In this document: piece by piece, positions 52,609 through 61,211 of the stretch | How the letters are laid out: the number at the start of each line of letters is the position of its first letter | Position numbering within the stretch: position 1 is the first letter of the stretch | DNA from: Paraburkholderia sp. BL21I4N1 | GTDB taxonomy: Bacteria > Pseudomonadota > Gammaproteobacteria > Burkholderiales > Burkholderiaceae | DNA: 64,000 bases | Assembly (NCBI RefSeq): GCF_002973525.1 | Contig: NZ_PVEN01000001.1 | Coordinates: forward strand, 992,001-1,056,000 | Direction of reading: 5' to 3' | Notes under the pieces: generated by a model | What the model saw: the letters and a program-made list of their open reading frames with translations, nothing else | Told to the model about the DNA's origin: nothing | The model's database searches: none | Translations under genes and position numbers: made by a program

Positions 52609-54612
52609 ATGAGCGATACGATTCGTCTGGACGGCCGCGTGCTGTTCCTGTCCTCGGACCCCGCGGTGATCGACGCGCAATTGGCCGGCGGCAACTTGAC
52701 GCGCGCCAGTGCGGGGCCGCTGCGCGATAACGTCTCCACCGACGAGATTACGCCCGTCACGGTGATGCTCACTTACGACGAACGTCTCGGCCAGTATCCG
52801 TACGTCGGCTTCAAGGCCGGTGAGCGTCTGCCGATCGGGCGCAATGCGGTGAGAGACGGCGGCTTCCAGATCACGGTCGCGGGCAAGCGCTACGGTAAGG
52901 GGTCGTCGCGCGAATCGAGTCCGCTGGCGGAGTTGTCGGCGGGTATCCGCGTGATCGTCGCGGAGAGTTTCGAGCGTATTTACCAGCAGAATTGCGACAA
53001 CATCGGCATTCTCACCACCACCGATTTCGCCGTGCTCGACCGTTTGATGGCCGGCGAGGCCGTGCCGATCGACGCCTTTCTCGAAGGCCGCGATGAACTC
53101 ACGCAGCAGATCATTCGCAGCGGCGGCTTGCTGGCGTACAGCAAGTTCGCGGATTGGCCCGCGCCGGGCAGGGCGAATGGGAACAGCAACGCCAATGCCA
53201 ATGCCAATGCCAATGCCAACACTCACGCCGCGACGAATGCATTCGCGCAGCCTGCCGCGCCGATGACGCTGGTCGAGAAGATCATTGCGCGGCATCTGCA
53301 TCCGGGCATGACAGGCGCGCGGCGGGGCGACGGCGTGTTTATCGCCGCCGACTGGCGCTTCAGTCACGACTACTTCACCGGCATGTGCGCGCATCTGATG
53401 CATCGCGCGTTCGGCAAGCCCGCGCCGTTACACCAGCCGGATCACATCATCGCGTTTCAGGATCATCTGGTGCTCGCGGCGCAGAGCATCCCGCACGTGC
53501 GCGACGGTTTATTGCCGGGCGTCGCCAATCTGATGGAAGGGCATACATCGTTCTCGCGCGACTATCCGGTGCGCTCGCATGGCGCGCTCGACACGCAGCC
53601 GGGCTCCGAAGGCATCTGTCACGCGCTGATGGCGGAGCAGTATGCGTTACCGGGGCAAGTGGCGTGCGGCACCGATTCGCACACGCCGCATTCCGGCGCG
53701 CTCGGCTGCCTCGCATTCGGTGCGGGCGCAACGGAAATCGCCAATAGCTGGGTGACGGGCTACGTGCGCTGCAAGGTGCCGGAGACGTTGCGTATCGAGA
53801 TCGACGGTGTGTTGCGCGACGGCGTCACCGCCAAGGACGTCGTGCTGTTTCTGCTGCAGATGGACGCGATCCGCTCGGGCGGTGCGATCGGCCTCGTGTT
53901 CGAATACGGCGGCGAAGCGGTGCGGGCGATGTCGATCGATGAGCGCGCAACCTTGACGAACATGGTCGCGGAACTGGGCGGCTTCACGGGCATCGTCGAA
54001 CCGGACGCACGCACGGCTGCGTTTCTGAAGGAGCGCCGCGGCGTTGATTTCAGCGTGGACAGCTGGATGAAAAGCGATCCAGGCGCGACCTATCGGGACA
54101 CGATCCGGATCGACGCGAGCCGGATCGAACCGATGCTCGCGCGCCCAGGCGACCCCGGCAACGGCATGCCGGCGCCGCAACTGGAGCAGGACGTCGCGAT
54201 CGACATCGCCTATGGCGGTTCGTGTACCGCGGGCAAGCGCGAAGACTTCGACTACTACCACGAGGTGCTGCGCTGGGGCGTCGAGCGAGGCATGCGTGTG
54301 CCGGACGGCACGCGTCTGTTTCTACAATTCGGCACCATGGCCGTGCGCACGTATTGCGAGGCGCAAGACTATTTGCCGGTATTCGAGCGCGCGGGCGTGA
54401 CGCTCGTGATGCCGGGTTGCGGGTCGTGCGCGAATTGCGGGCCGGGGCAATCCGCCGACGCGAATGACGTGACGATCAGCGCGATTAACCGCAATTTTCC
54501 GGGGCGTTCGGGCCCGGGGGACGTGTGGCTCGCGAGTCCGTACACGGTGGCGGCGAGCGCGCTGGCCGGAAAAATCACCACCTTCGAACAATTGAAGCGC
54601 GCGCGCGGCTAG
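52609..54612 (+). CDS. Fused aconitase-family dehydratase, small (swivel) domain first
   Basis: A 667-residue single-chain protein. Residues about 1-180 are the swivel domain (NVSTDEITPV, the substrate-binding loop YGKGSSRESSPLAELSAGIRVIVAESFERIYQQNCDNIG), like LeuD. Residues about 220-665 are the [4Fe-4S] catalytic domain, like LeuC, with cluster Cys in ACGTDSHTPHSG and MPGCGSCANCGPG. The order is opposite to aconitase and fused in one chain. The domains are joined by an Asn-Ala repeat linker. ATG 52609 has GGAG seven bases before it. It may hydrate/dehydrate a hydroxy-di- or tricarboxylic acid other than isopropylmalate. The MFS gene downstream could import the substrate. Confidence 0.85.
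   Translation: MSDTIRLDGRVLFLSSDPAVIDAQLAGGNLTRASAGPLRDNVSTDEITPVTVMLTYDERLGQYPYVGFKAGERLPIGRNAVRDGGFQITVAGKRYGKGSSRESSPLAELSAGIRVIVAESFERIYQQNCDNIGILTTTDFAVLDRLMAGEAVPIDAFLEGRDELTQQIIRSGGLLAYSKFADWPAPGRANGNSNANANANANANTHAATNAFAQPAAPMTLVEKIIARHLHPGMTGARRGDGVFIAADWRFSHDYFTGMCAHLMHRAFGKPAPLHQPDHIIAFQDHLVLAAQSIPHVRDGLLPGVANLMEGHTSFSRDYPVRSHGALDTQPGSEGICHALMAEQYALPGQVACGTDSHTPHSGALGCLAFGAGATEIANSWVTGYVRCKVPETLRIEIDGVLRDGVTAKDVVLFLLQMDAIRSGGAIGLVFEYGGEAVRAMSIDERATLTNMVAELGGFTGIVEPDARTAAFLKERRGVDFSVDSWMKSDPGATYRDTIRIDASRIEPMLARPGDPGNGMPAPQLEQDVAIDIAYGGSCTAGKREDFDYYHEVLRWGVERGMRVPDGTRLFLQFGTMAVRTYCEAQDYLPVFERAGVTLVMPGCGSCANCGPGQSADANDVTISAINRNFPGRSGPGDVWLASPYTVAASALAGKITTFEQLKRARG
53185..53220 (+). 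repeat. Hexanucleotide tandem repeat (GCCAAT) in the linker of the fused dehydratase
   Basis: Four perfect copies of GCCAAT followed by GCCAAC (53191-53220), encoding an Asn-Ala repeat, with a related AACAGC before. Copy-number change would alter the linker by two residues per unit without shifting the frame. Confidence 0.8.
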
Positions 54613-54834
54613 AATGCTCGCCGGACCTTGCGGCCCGGCAAGCGTGGTGCGCGTGGTTGCGCGAATCAAGGAAAGGCCGGCACAAGACTGGTTTCGGCGC
54701 GCCGCATGGCGGTTGCCCGTAATGCGTGCAACACGTTGCACGGGATCGGAGTAGGCGGTTCGGAATCCGCGTCGGCGCCAAAGCGCCGCCTCGAATCGAC
54801 ACGCTGACGCCGGTCGACACAGGAGACAAACAAC

Positions 54835-56292
54835 ATGGCATCCCCCGATCACGCCGCGTCCGCTGCACAGCGCAGCCCCGGCGTCGCCTCTTTTGATGCG
54901 GCTACCGGCACCACCGCCACGCTCGACGCCGGCAGCATTTCCGCGCGCCTCGACCGGCTCCCGGCCACGCGTTCCGTCTGGAAGCTGGTCGTGCTGCTGA
55001 GCCTCGGCTTCTTCTTTGAACTCTACGACCTGCTGTACTCGGGCTACGTTGCACCTGGCCTCGTCAAAAGCGGTTTGCTGACGGCGACCACGCACGGTCT
55101 GTTCGGCTCGACCGGGGTGGCGAGTTTCATCGCTGCGCTGTTTAGTGGCCTCTTTATCGGCACGATCGCGTGCGGCTTTCTGGCGGATCGCTTCGGACGC
55201 CGCGCCGTGTTCACCTATTCGCTGCTGTGGTACACCGCAGCCAACGTCGTGATGGCGTTTCAGGAGACGGCGACCGGGCTGAACTTCTGGCGCTTCGTCG
55301 CGGGTATCGGTATCGGCGTCGAGTTAGTGACGATCGGCACGTACATCTCGGAACTGGTGCCCAAGCAGATTCGCGGCCGCGCGTTCGCTTGTGAGCAGGC
55401 CGTGGGTTTCACAGCCGTGCCGGTGGTGGCGTTCCTGTCGTATCTGCTGGTGCCGCGTACCGTGCTCGGTCTGGATGGCTGGCGCTGGGTCGTGCTGATC
55501 GGCGCGCACGGTGCGTTGTTCGTCTGGTGGATTCGCCGTGCGTTGCCCGAGAGTCCGCGCTGGCTCGCGCAGCAAGGGCGTCTCGCCGAAGCCGACCGTG
55601 TGATGAGCGCGCTCGAAGCGAAAGTGCGCAGCGAATACGGCCGTGAATTGCCGCCGCCCGCACCGCCGGTGCCGGTGGCGCCGCGCGGCAGTTTCCGCGA
55701 TATGTGGGTGCCGCCGTACCGCAACCGCACGCTGATGATGACGATCTTCAACATTTTCCAGACAGTGGGCTTTTACGGTTTCGCGAACTGGGTGCCGACG
55801 TTGCTGATCAAGCAGGGCATTACGATTACCACGAGTTTGATGTACTCGAGCGTGATCGCACTGGCTGCGCCGGTTGGACCCATCATCGGGCTGTTTATCG
55901 GCGATCGCTTCGAACGCAAAACAGTGATTGTGGTGATGGCCGCGGTGAATATCGTCTGCGGGCTGTGGTTCAGTCAGGCGTCGGGCGCGGTGTTGCTGGT
56001 AAGTCTCGGGGTTTGCCTGACGCTTGCGGGCAATATCATTTCGTATAGCTTCCATGCGTATCAGACCGAGCTTTTTCCGACCAGCATTCGTGCGCGGGCG
56101 GTGGGCTTCGTCTATTCGTGGAGCCGGTTCTCGGCTATTTTCACGGCATTTCTGATCGCGTCGGTGTTGAAGCAGTTCGGCACGACCGGTGTGTTCGTGT
56201 TTATTGCCGGTGCGATGCTGATCGTGATGCTGGCGATTGGCCTGATGGGGCCGCGCACGAAGGGGCTCGAACTCGAAATCATTTCCAGCTAG
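54835..56292 (+). CDS. MFS transporter, metabolite:H+ symporter type
   Basis: A 485-residue, 12-helix transporter. The loop 2-3 motif GFLADRFGRRAVF and its counterpart GLFIGDRFERKTV in the second half, with RFVAGIGIGVELVTIGTYISELVPKQIRGRA, place it with sugar/organic-acid MFS symporters. A polar 45-residue N-terminus and an acidic, Pro-rich central loop (about 255-285) are cytoplasmic. ATG 54835 is preceded by AGGAGAC. It lies 222 bp after the fused dehydratase in the same direction; joint use of a carboxylic acid is plausible. Confidence 0.88.
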   Translation: MASPDHAASAAQRSPGVASFDAATGTTATLDAGSISARLDRLPATRSVWKLVVLLSLGFFFELYDLLYSGYVAPGLVKSGLLTATTHGLFGSTGVASFIAALFSGLFIGTIACGFLADRFGRRAVFTYSLLWYTAANVVMAFQETATGLNFWRFVAGIGIGVELVTIGTYISELVPKQIRGRAFACEQAVGFTAVPVVAFLSYLLVPRTVLGLDGWRWVVLIGAHGALFVWWIRRALPESPRWLAQQGRLAEADRVMSALEAKVRSEYGRELPPPAPPVPVAPRGSFRDMWVPPYRNRTLMMTIFNIFQTVGFYGFANWVPTLLIKQGITITTSLMYSSVIALAAPVGPIIGLFIGDRFERKTVIVVMAAVNIVCGLWFSQASGAVLLVSLGVCLTLAGNIISYSFHAYQTELFPTSIRARAVGFVYSWSRFSAIFTAFLIASVLKQFGTTGVFVFIAGAMLIVMLAIGLMGPRTKGLELEIISS

Positions 56293-56406
56293 AGGGAAAT
56301 GTCGTATGACGGAACACTTGGCGCGTGTGCCCCGTATGCGCAGGCAATGAACCGCTGAGTCGGATCACTAAAATCGATCCCACTCGCCGCATCTAACGGG
56401 AAACAC

Positions 56407-56451
56407 TGGAATGGCGTAATTTAAGGGTTTTCTATAAAATACGCCATTCCA
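56407..56451. promoter_or_regulatory. Long inverted repeat upstream of the GlxA-like regulator
   Basis: TGGAATGGCGTAATTT (56407-56422) and AAAATACGCCATTCCA (56436-56451) are inverted copies, 15 of 16 matching, with a 13-bp centre. The right part contains TATAAA, a probable -10 for the regulator gene at 56474. Likely operator for that gene's own product. Confidence 0.68.
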
Positions 56452-56473
56452 TGTGTAGCCGGTTTACTACCTC

Positions 56474-57424
56474 ATGACGCATCGAGTTGGATTTTTCGTT
56501 TGCGATGGCCACGATGCTCTGGATCTTGCCGGACCCCTTTCGGCTTTCAATCAGGTGGCAATAGCGGCGGGTCATACGCCCTATGTTCTCCACGTCATCT
56601 CGCGGCTCGGCGGCCCGATTGTCGGCAATACGGGACTTCCAATCGAGACGAAGTCCATAAAGAGGCGCACGTTCGACACGGTCATATTCGTGGGCGGAGA
56701 TATCGAGCCGATGCGGTTGTCGGAGAACATTGCCGCCGCCAGACGATTAGGTGCCAATGCCACACGAGTGGCAAGCGTATGTACGGGCGCGTTCCTGCTT
56801 GCGGAAACCGGGTTGCTGGACGGACGGAGAGCTACCACGCATTGGCGCTACGCTGCTCAATTGCAGTCGCGCTTTCCTCGCACCAAGGTCGAGGGCGATA
56901 GCATCTACATCGCGGACGGGTGCATCTGGACATCGGCGGGTATCGCGGCCGGCATAGACCTCGCGCTGGCCATGATCGAAGCGGATATGGGCGCAACCGT
57001 TGCGCGCGCAACCGCCAGAAATCTGGTCGTTCCCTATCGTCGGCCAGGCGGTCAGTCGCAATTCTCCGCTATGTCGCAAATGGAACCGGAGTCGGATCGC
57101 ATCCGCATTGCGCTGAATTTTGCCCGGGAACATCTGGCCGAAGCGCTACCTGTCGAGCGACTCGCCGAAGCCGCAAGATTGAGTCTGCGGCAATTTGGCC
57201 GGGCATTCCGACGGGAAACAGGCGAAACACCCGCTAAGGCAGTTGAGCGCTTACGCGTTGAAGCCGCGCGACTGCGCCTCCAGGATGGTAGCGAACCGAT
57301 CGAACGGATTGCTCTGGCTGTGGGATTCTCCGATCCGGAGCGGATGCGGAGAGCTTTCGTCAAACTGCATGGACATCCACCGCAATCCATTCGCCGCGCG
57401 AGCAGATTGAACGCCGAGCGCTGA
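56474..57424 (+). CDS. GlxA family AraC-type regulator with DJ-1/PfpI domain
   Basis: A 316-residue protein. Residues about 1-190 are a DJ-1/PfpI-like domain (VGFFVCDGHDALDLAGPLSAFNQ, TVIFVGGDIEPM, SVCTGAFLLAETGLLDGRRATTHW) with the nucleophile-position Cys in the VCTGAF elbow. Residues about 215-310 are the AraC HTH pair (LPVERLAEAARLSLRQFGRAFRRETGETPAKAVERLRVEAARLRL, ERIALAVGFSDPERMRRAFVKLHG). GlxA-type regulators often control nitrogenous-compound catabolism. A large palindrome precedes it. A separate DJ-1/PfpI enzyme is encoded nearby (58054-58908), which may share its ligand. Confidence 0.9.
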   Translation: MTHRVGFFVCDGHDALDLAGPLSAFNQVAIAAGHTPYVLHVISRLGGPIVGNTGLPIETKSIKRRTFDTVIFVGGDIEPMRLSENIAAARRLGANATRVASVCTGAFLLAETGLLDGRRATTHWRYAAQLQSRFPRTKVEGDSIYIADGCIWTSAGIAAGIDLALAMIEADMGATVARATARNLVVPYRRPGGQSQFSAMSQMEPESDRIRIALNFAREHLAEALPVERLAEAARLSLRQFGRAFRRETGETPAKAVERLRVEAARLRLQDGSEPIERIALAVGFSDPERMRRAFVKLHGHPPQSIRRASRLNAER

Positions 57425-57439
57425 TGCCTCGGCGGCCAC

Positions 57440-57922
57440 TCAATGATCGTCGGATTTCAGCGGAGCGCCGCTATTCCAGATGTCGCGATGTAGTTTCCAG
57501 ACACCACGTTGCTTCAGGAAGACGAGGATTTGTTTGCCGCGAGATTTGAGCTTTCCACTGTGATCGCGAATCTCGGTATCCGAAACTTCAGTCACGATCC
57601 GATCGTCGCCATAGACCTCGAGATTGCTGAAGGAAACTGTATCGGGCATGGCGCCTGCATAGCCCTTGATGAAGTAATCGGCGATCGCGCGGGCTCCGAC
57701 AATTCTGTCGCCGCCGGGCGGCAACAGTGCGCCATCTTCCGTATAAAGGCGGCCTATCGCGTCATAGTCCCCGCGCGCGAAGGCTTCCGCCCATCGTGCG
57801 TTTTCAGTTTTGATGGCGGCCTCGGAAGGGCGTGGCGGGCTACTGGTCGTAGCCGACGCTGTAAAGGCGAGAAGAGGGACGCAGGCCGCAAGGGCCGCAG
57901 CGAAAAGACGAGTCTGTCGCAT
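57440..57922 (-). CDS. Exported SnoaL/DUF4440-like protein
   Basis: A 160-residue protein. The signal peptide MRQTRLFAAALAACVPLLAF with a site after TASA is followed by a nuclear-transport-factor-2 fold: AAIKTENARWAEAFARGDYDAIGRLYTEDGALLPPGGDRIVGARAIADYF and ending FLKQRGVWKLHRDIWNS. This is the DUF4440/YybH type, often ketosteroid-isomerase-like small-molecule binders. ATG 57922; 16 bp from the convergent GlxA-like gene. Function unknown. Confidence 0.85.
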   Translation of the reverse strand: MRQTRLFAAALAACVPLLAFTASATTSSPPRPSEAAIKTENARWAEAFARGDYDAIGRLYTEDGALLPPGGDRIVGARAIADYFIKGYAGAMPDTVSFSNLEVYGDDRIVTEVSDTEIRDHSGKLKSRGKQILVFLKQRGVWKLHRDIWNSGAPLKSDDH

Positions 57923-58053
57923 TGAATGAATTCGAATCCTGGCTTGAATGGGAAAGGCCGCACGTATTCGATGCGGCCGGTGGCGCAGGCAACCCGGTTG
58001 CGGCCTTGGTCGACGTCAGCGAAATGGCCGCGCGTACATTGCCTGCAAGTGTT

Positions 58054-58908
58054 TCAGCGAATGCCTGGAATGCGTGCAAGTCCCCTGGACGCGCCTGGCA
58101 ATTCCTTTTCGACCATCGCAACGATCTCTGGCCGGGCGTCCCTGGGGTGACCGGAATGGAATGGCGGGGCGGGATCGTATTCGATCAGGAGTTGCGCGAA
58201 TTCGGCGACCTGTTGACCGCGTAGTTTCGCGGCGACACGCAGTGCGAAGTCGATGCCCGCCGTAATGCCGCCGCCGCTCATGAACCGGCCGTTGTCGTCT
58301 TCCACGAAGCGCTCTGGAACGGGTATGGCGCCGTATTCGGTCAGGTCGTTGATAAAGGCCCAATGGCAGGCACTCCGCTTACCCTTGAGAATGCCCGTTG
58401 CCGCGAGTACGAGCGATCCATTGCAGACCGACGTCACGTATTTCGCACCGTCCGCGAGACGCCGGATTTGCGCCTGATAGTCCGGCTGCATCGGCGCCGT
58501 CAGATTGGAGCCGCCGGGAACCAGGATCAGATCGGCTTTGGCGATATCGGCGAGCCGCTCAGTCTTGCCATACACCACGCCATATTCCAGCGTCACAGGA
58601 CCTCCATCGAGGCTTGCGTAGCGAACGGTCGTATTGGGCAGCCAGTGAAAAACCTCGCTGGGGCCGGCAAAATCGAGAAGCGTGCCGTTGGGATAGACCG
58701 CGATGACGATTTCGAGCGGATCGGTCGGCGAAAGTATCCCCGCACTGGGCGCCTCGGCGAAAGCGGGTTTGGCGTGGCCAAGCAGGGTGCCCCCTCCCAG
58801 CAGAGCACCGAGTGTGGCGATGCCGCCCAGTTTGAGCATATCGCGGCGCGAAGGGCGAGCGTTGATCGGTTGCGCCCCGGAGGCGTTGTTGTCGATAGGG
58901 TTTGTCAC
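58054..58908 (-). CDS. Tat-exported DJ-1/PfpI family protein (isocyanide-hydratase-like)
   Basis: The 284-residue protein starts at GTG 58908. A twin-arginine signal (PSRRDMLKLGGIATLGALLGG, about 19-39) ends near PAFAEA. The mature part has the DJ-1/PfpI fold of the isocyanide-hydratase branch: LEIVIAVYPNGTLLDFAGPSEVFHWLP, LILVPGGSN, and VTSVCNGSLVLAATGILKGKRSACHW with the Cys nucleophile in the elbow, plus GGGITAGIDFALRV. Most members are cytoplasmic, so export by Tat is notable. The ribosome-binding site is weak. It is 131 bp upstream of the DUF4440 gene in the same direction. Confidence 0.85.
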   Translation of the reverse strand: MTNPIDNNASGAQPINARPSRRDMLKLGGIATLGALLGGGTLLGHAKPAFAEAPSAGILSPTDPLEIVIAVYPNGTLLDFAGPSEVFHWLPNTTVRYASLDGGPVTLEYGVVYGKTERLADIAKADLILVPGGSNLTAPMQPDYQAQIRRLADGAKYVTSVCNGSLVLAATGILKGKRSACHWAFINDLTEYGAIPVPERFVEDDNGRFMSGGGITAGIDFALRVAAKLRGQQVAEFAQLLIEYDPAPPFHSGHPRDARPEIVAMVEKELPGASRGLARIPGIR

Positions 58909-59045
58909 AAAGATTTTTTCCTATGCGTCGGCCCTCTCTGCAAGCGCAGCCAGGTCGGACCGGATTGAAGAGCCCACGGGCGTTTTAATGGAAACGTGGT
59001 GGAGCCGGGATAACGTGGAGAGTTCCGGCGTCGAAAACCGGAACC

Positions 59046-59792
59046 TTAAAGTTGCGAGGCACCGCCATCGACGACCAGTTCGGTACCGACCACGTAGGAG
59101 GATTCGTCGCTGGCGAGATAGAGCGCGGCGTAGGCAATGTCGTCGGCCTTGCCCATGTGACCCACTGGAATGGTCTTGGCAAACTCGGTCTTGAGGCTGC
59201 GAACCTGCTCGTCGGGCATGCCCCACTTACCGAGCAGGGGCGTGTCGATCGCACCGGGCGCGATCGCGTTAAAGCGGATTTTTCGGTCGAGAAACTCGTA
59301 GGACCAGCTGCGGGCTAGCGACCGTACGGCGGCTTTCGCCGCCGCGGTCAACGAAATGCCATGCTTGCCGGTCTGCGCCACGAACGAGGTATTGAGAATG
59401 ACTGAGGCACCCTCCCGCAAGTCCGGCAATACCGCTTGAAGCGTGAACACCACGCCCTTGACGTTGATATCCATGATCTCGTCGTAGAGTTGTGCGTCGA
59501 TGTCGTCGACTGCCGACGGAAACGCCCAGCCCGCATTGGCGAACACCACATCCAGGCCGCCAAAGTTCTCTTTCACCTTGGCGGCGATTGCCCGCATGTC
59601 TTCGATCGATCGTACATCGCCCTTAAGAACCAGCGCATTTTCACCAAGCTCGGCTCTTACGCGCTCCAATGCGGCCTCGTCTCGGCCCGTCACCGCAACA
59701 CGTGCGCCTTCCGCAATGAAGAGTCTGGCGGTTGCGAGACCAATGCCGCTCGTCCCGCCTGTAATCAAAGCTGATTTGTTCTTGAGTCTCAT
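59046..59792 (-). CDS. Short-chain dehydrogenase/reductase lacking the catalytic Tyr
   Basis: A 248-residue SDR: cofactor loop TGGTSGIGLA (11-20), NAG motif as FANAGWAF, Asn at MDINVKG, Ser 136 in ILNTSF, and C-terminal ASDESSYVVGTELVVDGGASQL. The active-site YxxxK reads TAAAK: Thr 149 and Lys 153. The rest of the fold is well kept, including GAIDTPLLGKWGMP. ATG 59792 follows AAGGGAC; the frame to 59864 adds a non-conserved tail. Either a reaction not needing the Tyr, a Thr-assisted one, or a loss of reductase activity. Confidence 0.85.
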   Translation of the reverse strand: MRLKNKSALITGGTSGIGLATARLFIAEGARVAVTGRDEAALERVRAELGENALVLKGDVRSIEDMRAIAAKVKENFGGLDVVFANAGWAFPSAVDDIDAQLYDEIMDINVKGVVFTLQAVLPDLREGASVILNTSFVAQTGKHGISLTAAAKAAVRSLARSWSYEFLDRKIRFNAIAPGAIDTPLLGKWGMPDEQVRSLKTEFAKTIPVGHMGKADDIAYAALYLASDESSYVVGTELVVDGGASQL

Positions 59793-60187
59793 CTTTAAGT
59801 CCCTTTCTTCCGTCTTTTGATTGATCAAGCTAGAGGTTGAAAGCGCAACCGGCCTGATCTCCAATGCAAATTATGGAAGGGGACGTGGATGGCGCAAAGG
59901 TCGTATTTCCCTCAAAAAACGCCTTCAGGCGATAGGGAAGTCATTGCCGTGATCGCGAGTGTTAACCGAGCGTGGTATGCTCGGCGTCCATGCTTGCACG
60001 CGTGTGCAAACATAAGTCACAAAGACGCTTCCTGAACGCAGTGCGTGCCCGTCTCTTCAGCCACATCATTCAATCGGAACCCGGAGAACTTTGTCGTGTG
60101 TCATGGCCTGGATCAGTTTTTCCCGCGTGAAGTGCGGGTCGGGTTGCCGCTCAAAGCGCGCAGCGCGGCATTGGCGGGAGCGCATGC
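59793..60187. other. Intergenic region, 395 bp, between divergent SDR and inositol-phosphatase-like genes
   Basis: It contains a dyad TTGCAC-GCGT-GTGCAA (about 59994-60009), an operator-like element. No ORF or RNA gene is supported. GGGAG precedes ATG 60188. Confidence 0.45.
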
Positions 60188-61027
60188 ATGACGCTCATTG
60201 AATCGCCGTCACGGTTCTCGATCGATTTCGACGTCCGCTATGCGCTTGCGCGCAAGATCGCCCAGCAAGCAGGGGAACGCGCATTGCAGATGTTCCGCCA
60301 TCGCGCCGTGCTCGAAGTCGAACATAAGGGCTTGCAGGACTTCGTCAGCATTGCCGATCGGGAAGTGGAGGGCATGATCCGAACAGCCGTGAGCGAAGCG
60401 TTTCCAGACGACGCGTTTCTCGGCGAGGAAAGTGCGGCCGGCGTATCCGATACCTTGTCGAGCGAGCGGGTGGTCTGGGTAGTGGATCCGATCGACGGTA
60501 CGAGCTGCTTTCTGAACGGCCTGTACGCGTGGTGCGTGTCGATCGGCATTCTGGTGGACGGCGAGCCGCTGATCGGCGTGGTGTTCGATCCGAACAGCGG
60601 TGAGCTGTTTCATGCCGCGCAAGGACGCGGCGCGTTTGTCGGTCAGACGCCGCTAAACGCCAGCCCGGCGTGTAGCGTTCGGGAAGGCCTGTTAGGCGTG
60701 GGCTTTTCTCACCGGCTGAAGCCTGAGGCATTCATGCCGTTTCTCGGTCGCCTGCTCGGCGACGGTGGCATGTTCATTCGCAACGGCTCGGGCGCGTTGA
60801 TGCTGGCTTATGCCGCGGCGGGACGTCTGATCGGCTATTACGAGCCGCATATCAATGCATGGGACTGCCTTGCGGGCATCGTGCTGATGCGCGAAGCGGG
60901 CGGCATGGTAAACGATTTCCTCGCGAACGGCGGACTATTGCGCGGTAATCCGATCATTGCCTCGGGTAGCGCGTTGTATCCCGCGTTGACGGCGCTTATC
61001 GACGCGCAAGCGCGACCTGTTTCGTGA
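60188..61027 (+). CDS. Inositol monophosphatase family protein
   Basis: A 279-residue Mg-dependent phosphatase. Motifs in order: FVSIADREVEGMI, FLGEES (Glu ligand), VWVVDPIDGTSCFLNGLYAWCVSIG (DPIDGT, two Asp ligands), and HINAWDCLAGIVLMREAGG (WD ligand) with Gly-Ala pattern. It could dephosphorylate inositol-1-phosphate, histidinol phosphate, PAP or sugar phosphates; the neighbours give no clue. It ends shortly before a region convergent with polB. Confidence 0.9.
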   Translation: MTLIESPSRFSIDFDVRYALARKIAQQAGERALQMFRHRAVLEVEHKGLQDFVSIADREVEGMIRTAVSEAFPDDAFLGEESAAGVSDTLSSERVVWVVDPIDGTSCFLNGLYAWCVSIGILVDGEPLIGVVFDPNSGELFHAAQGRGAFVGQTPLNASPACSVREGLLGVGFSHRLKPEAFMPFLGRLLGDGGMFIRNGSGALMLAYAAAGRLIGYYEPHINAWDCLAGIVLMREAGGMVNDFLANGGLLRGNPIIASGSALYPALTALIDAQARPVS

Positions 61028-61211
61028 AATCGGCCACGATCGTGCCCGGACGCAACAAGGGCAGCGTGAGTCCAATACTGAGCGCGCCGCCGGTAAATGC
61101 ACCACTCGCCGTGCTCGCCGCCTCGTGCCGTGGTTCACCTGTTGTTTGCAACGTTCGACTCCCGCGACGACTGTCGATCGCATGACACCGTGCCCGATGC
61201 GGGCACCGCGC

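Noticed and set aside
52419..52772. 117-codon minus-strand ORF between hmuR and the dehydratase gene
   Set aside because: It overlaps the dehydratase start and the Fur-box region, and its translation is a Ser/Arg-rich shadow.
54613..54660. GC-rich hairpin after the fused dehydratase gene as a terminator
   Set aside because: Stem is imperfect with mismatches and no T-run; transcription may continue into the MFS gene.
60996..61151. Short minus-strand frame ending GLTLPLLRPGTIVADFTKQVALARR after polB
   Set aside because: Looks protein-like but has only a TTG start without ribosome-binding site and overlaps the 3' end of the inositol-phosphatase-family gene; too short to support.
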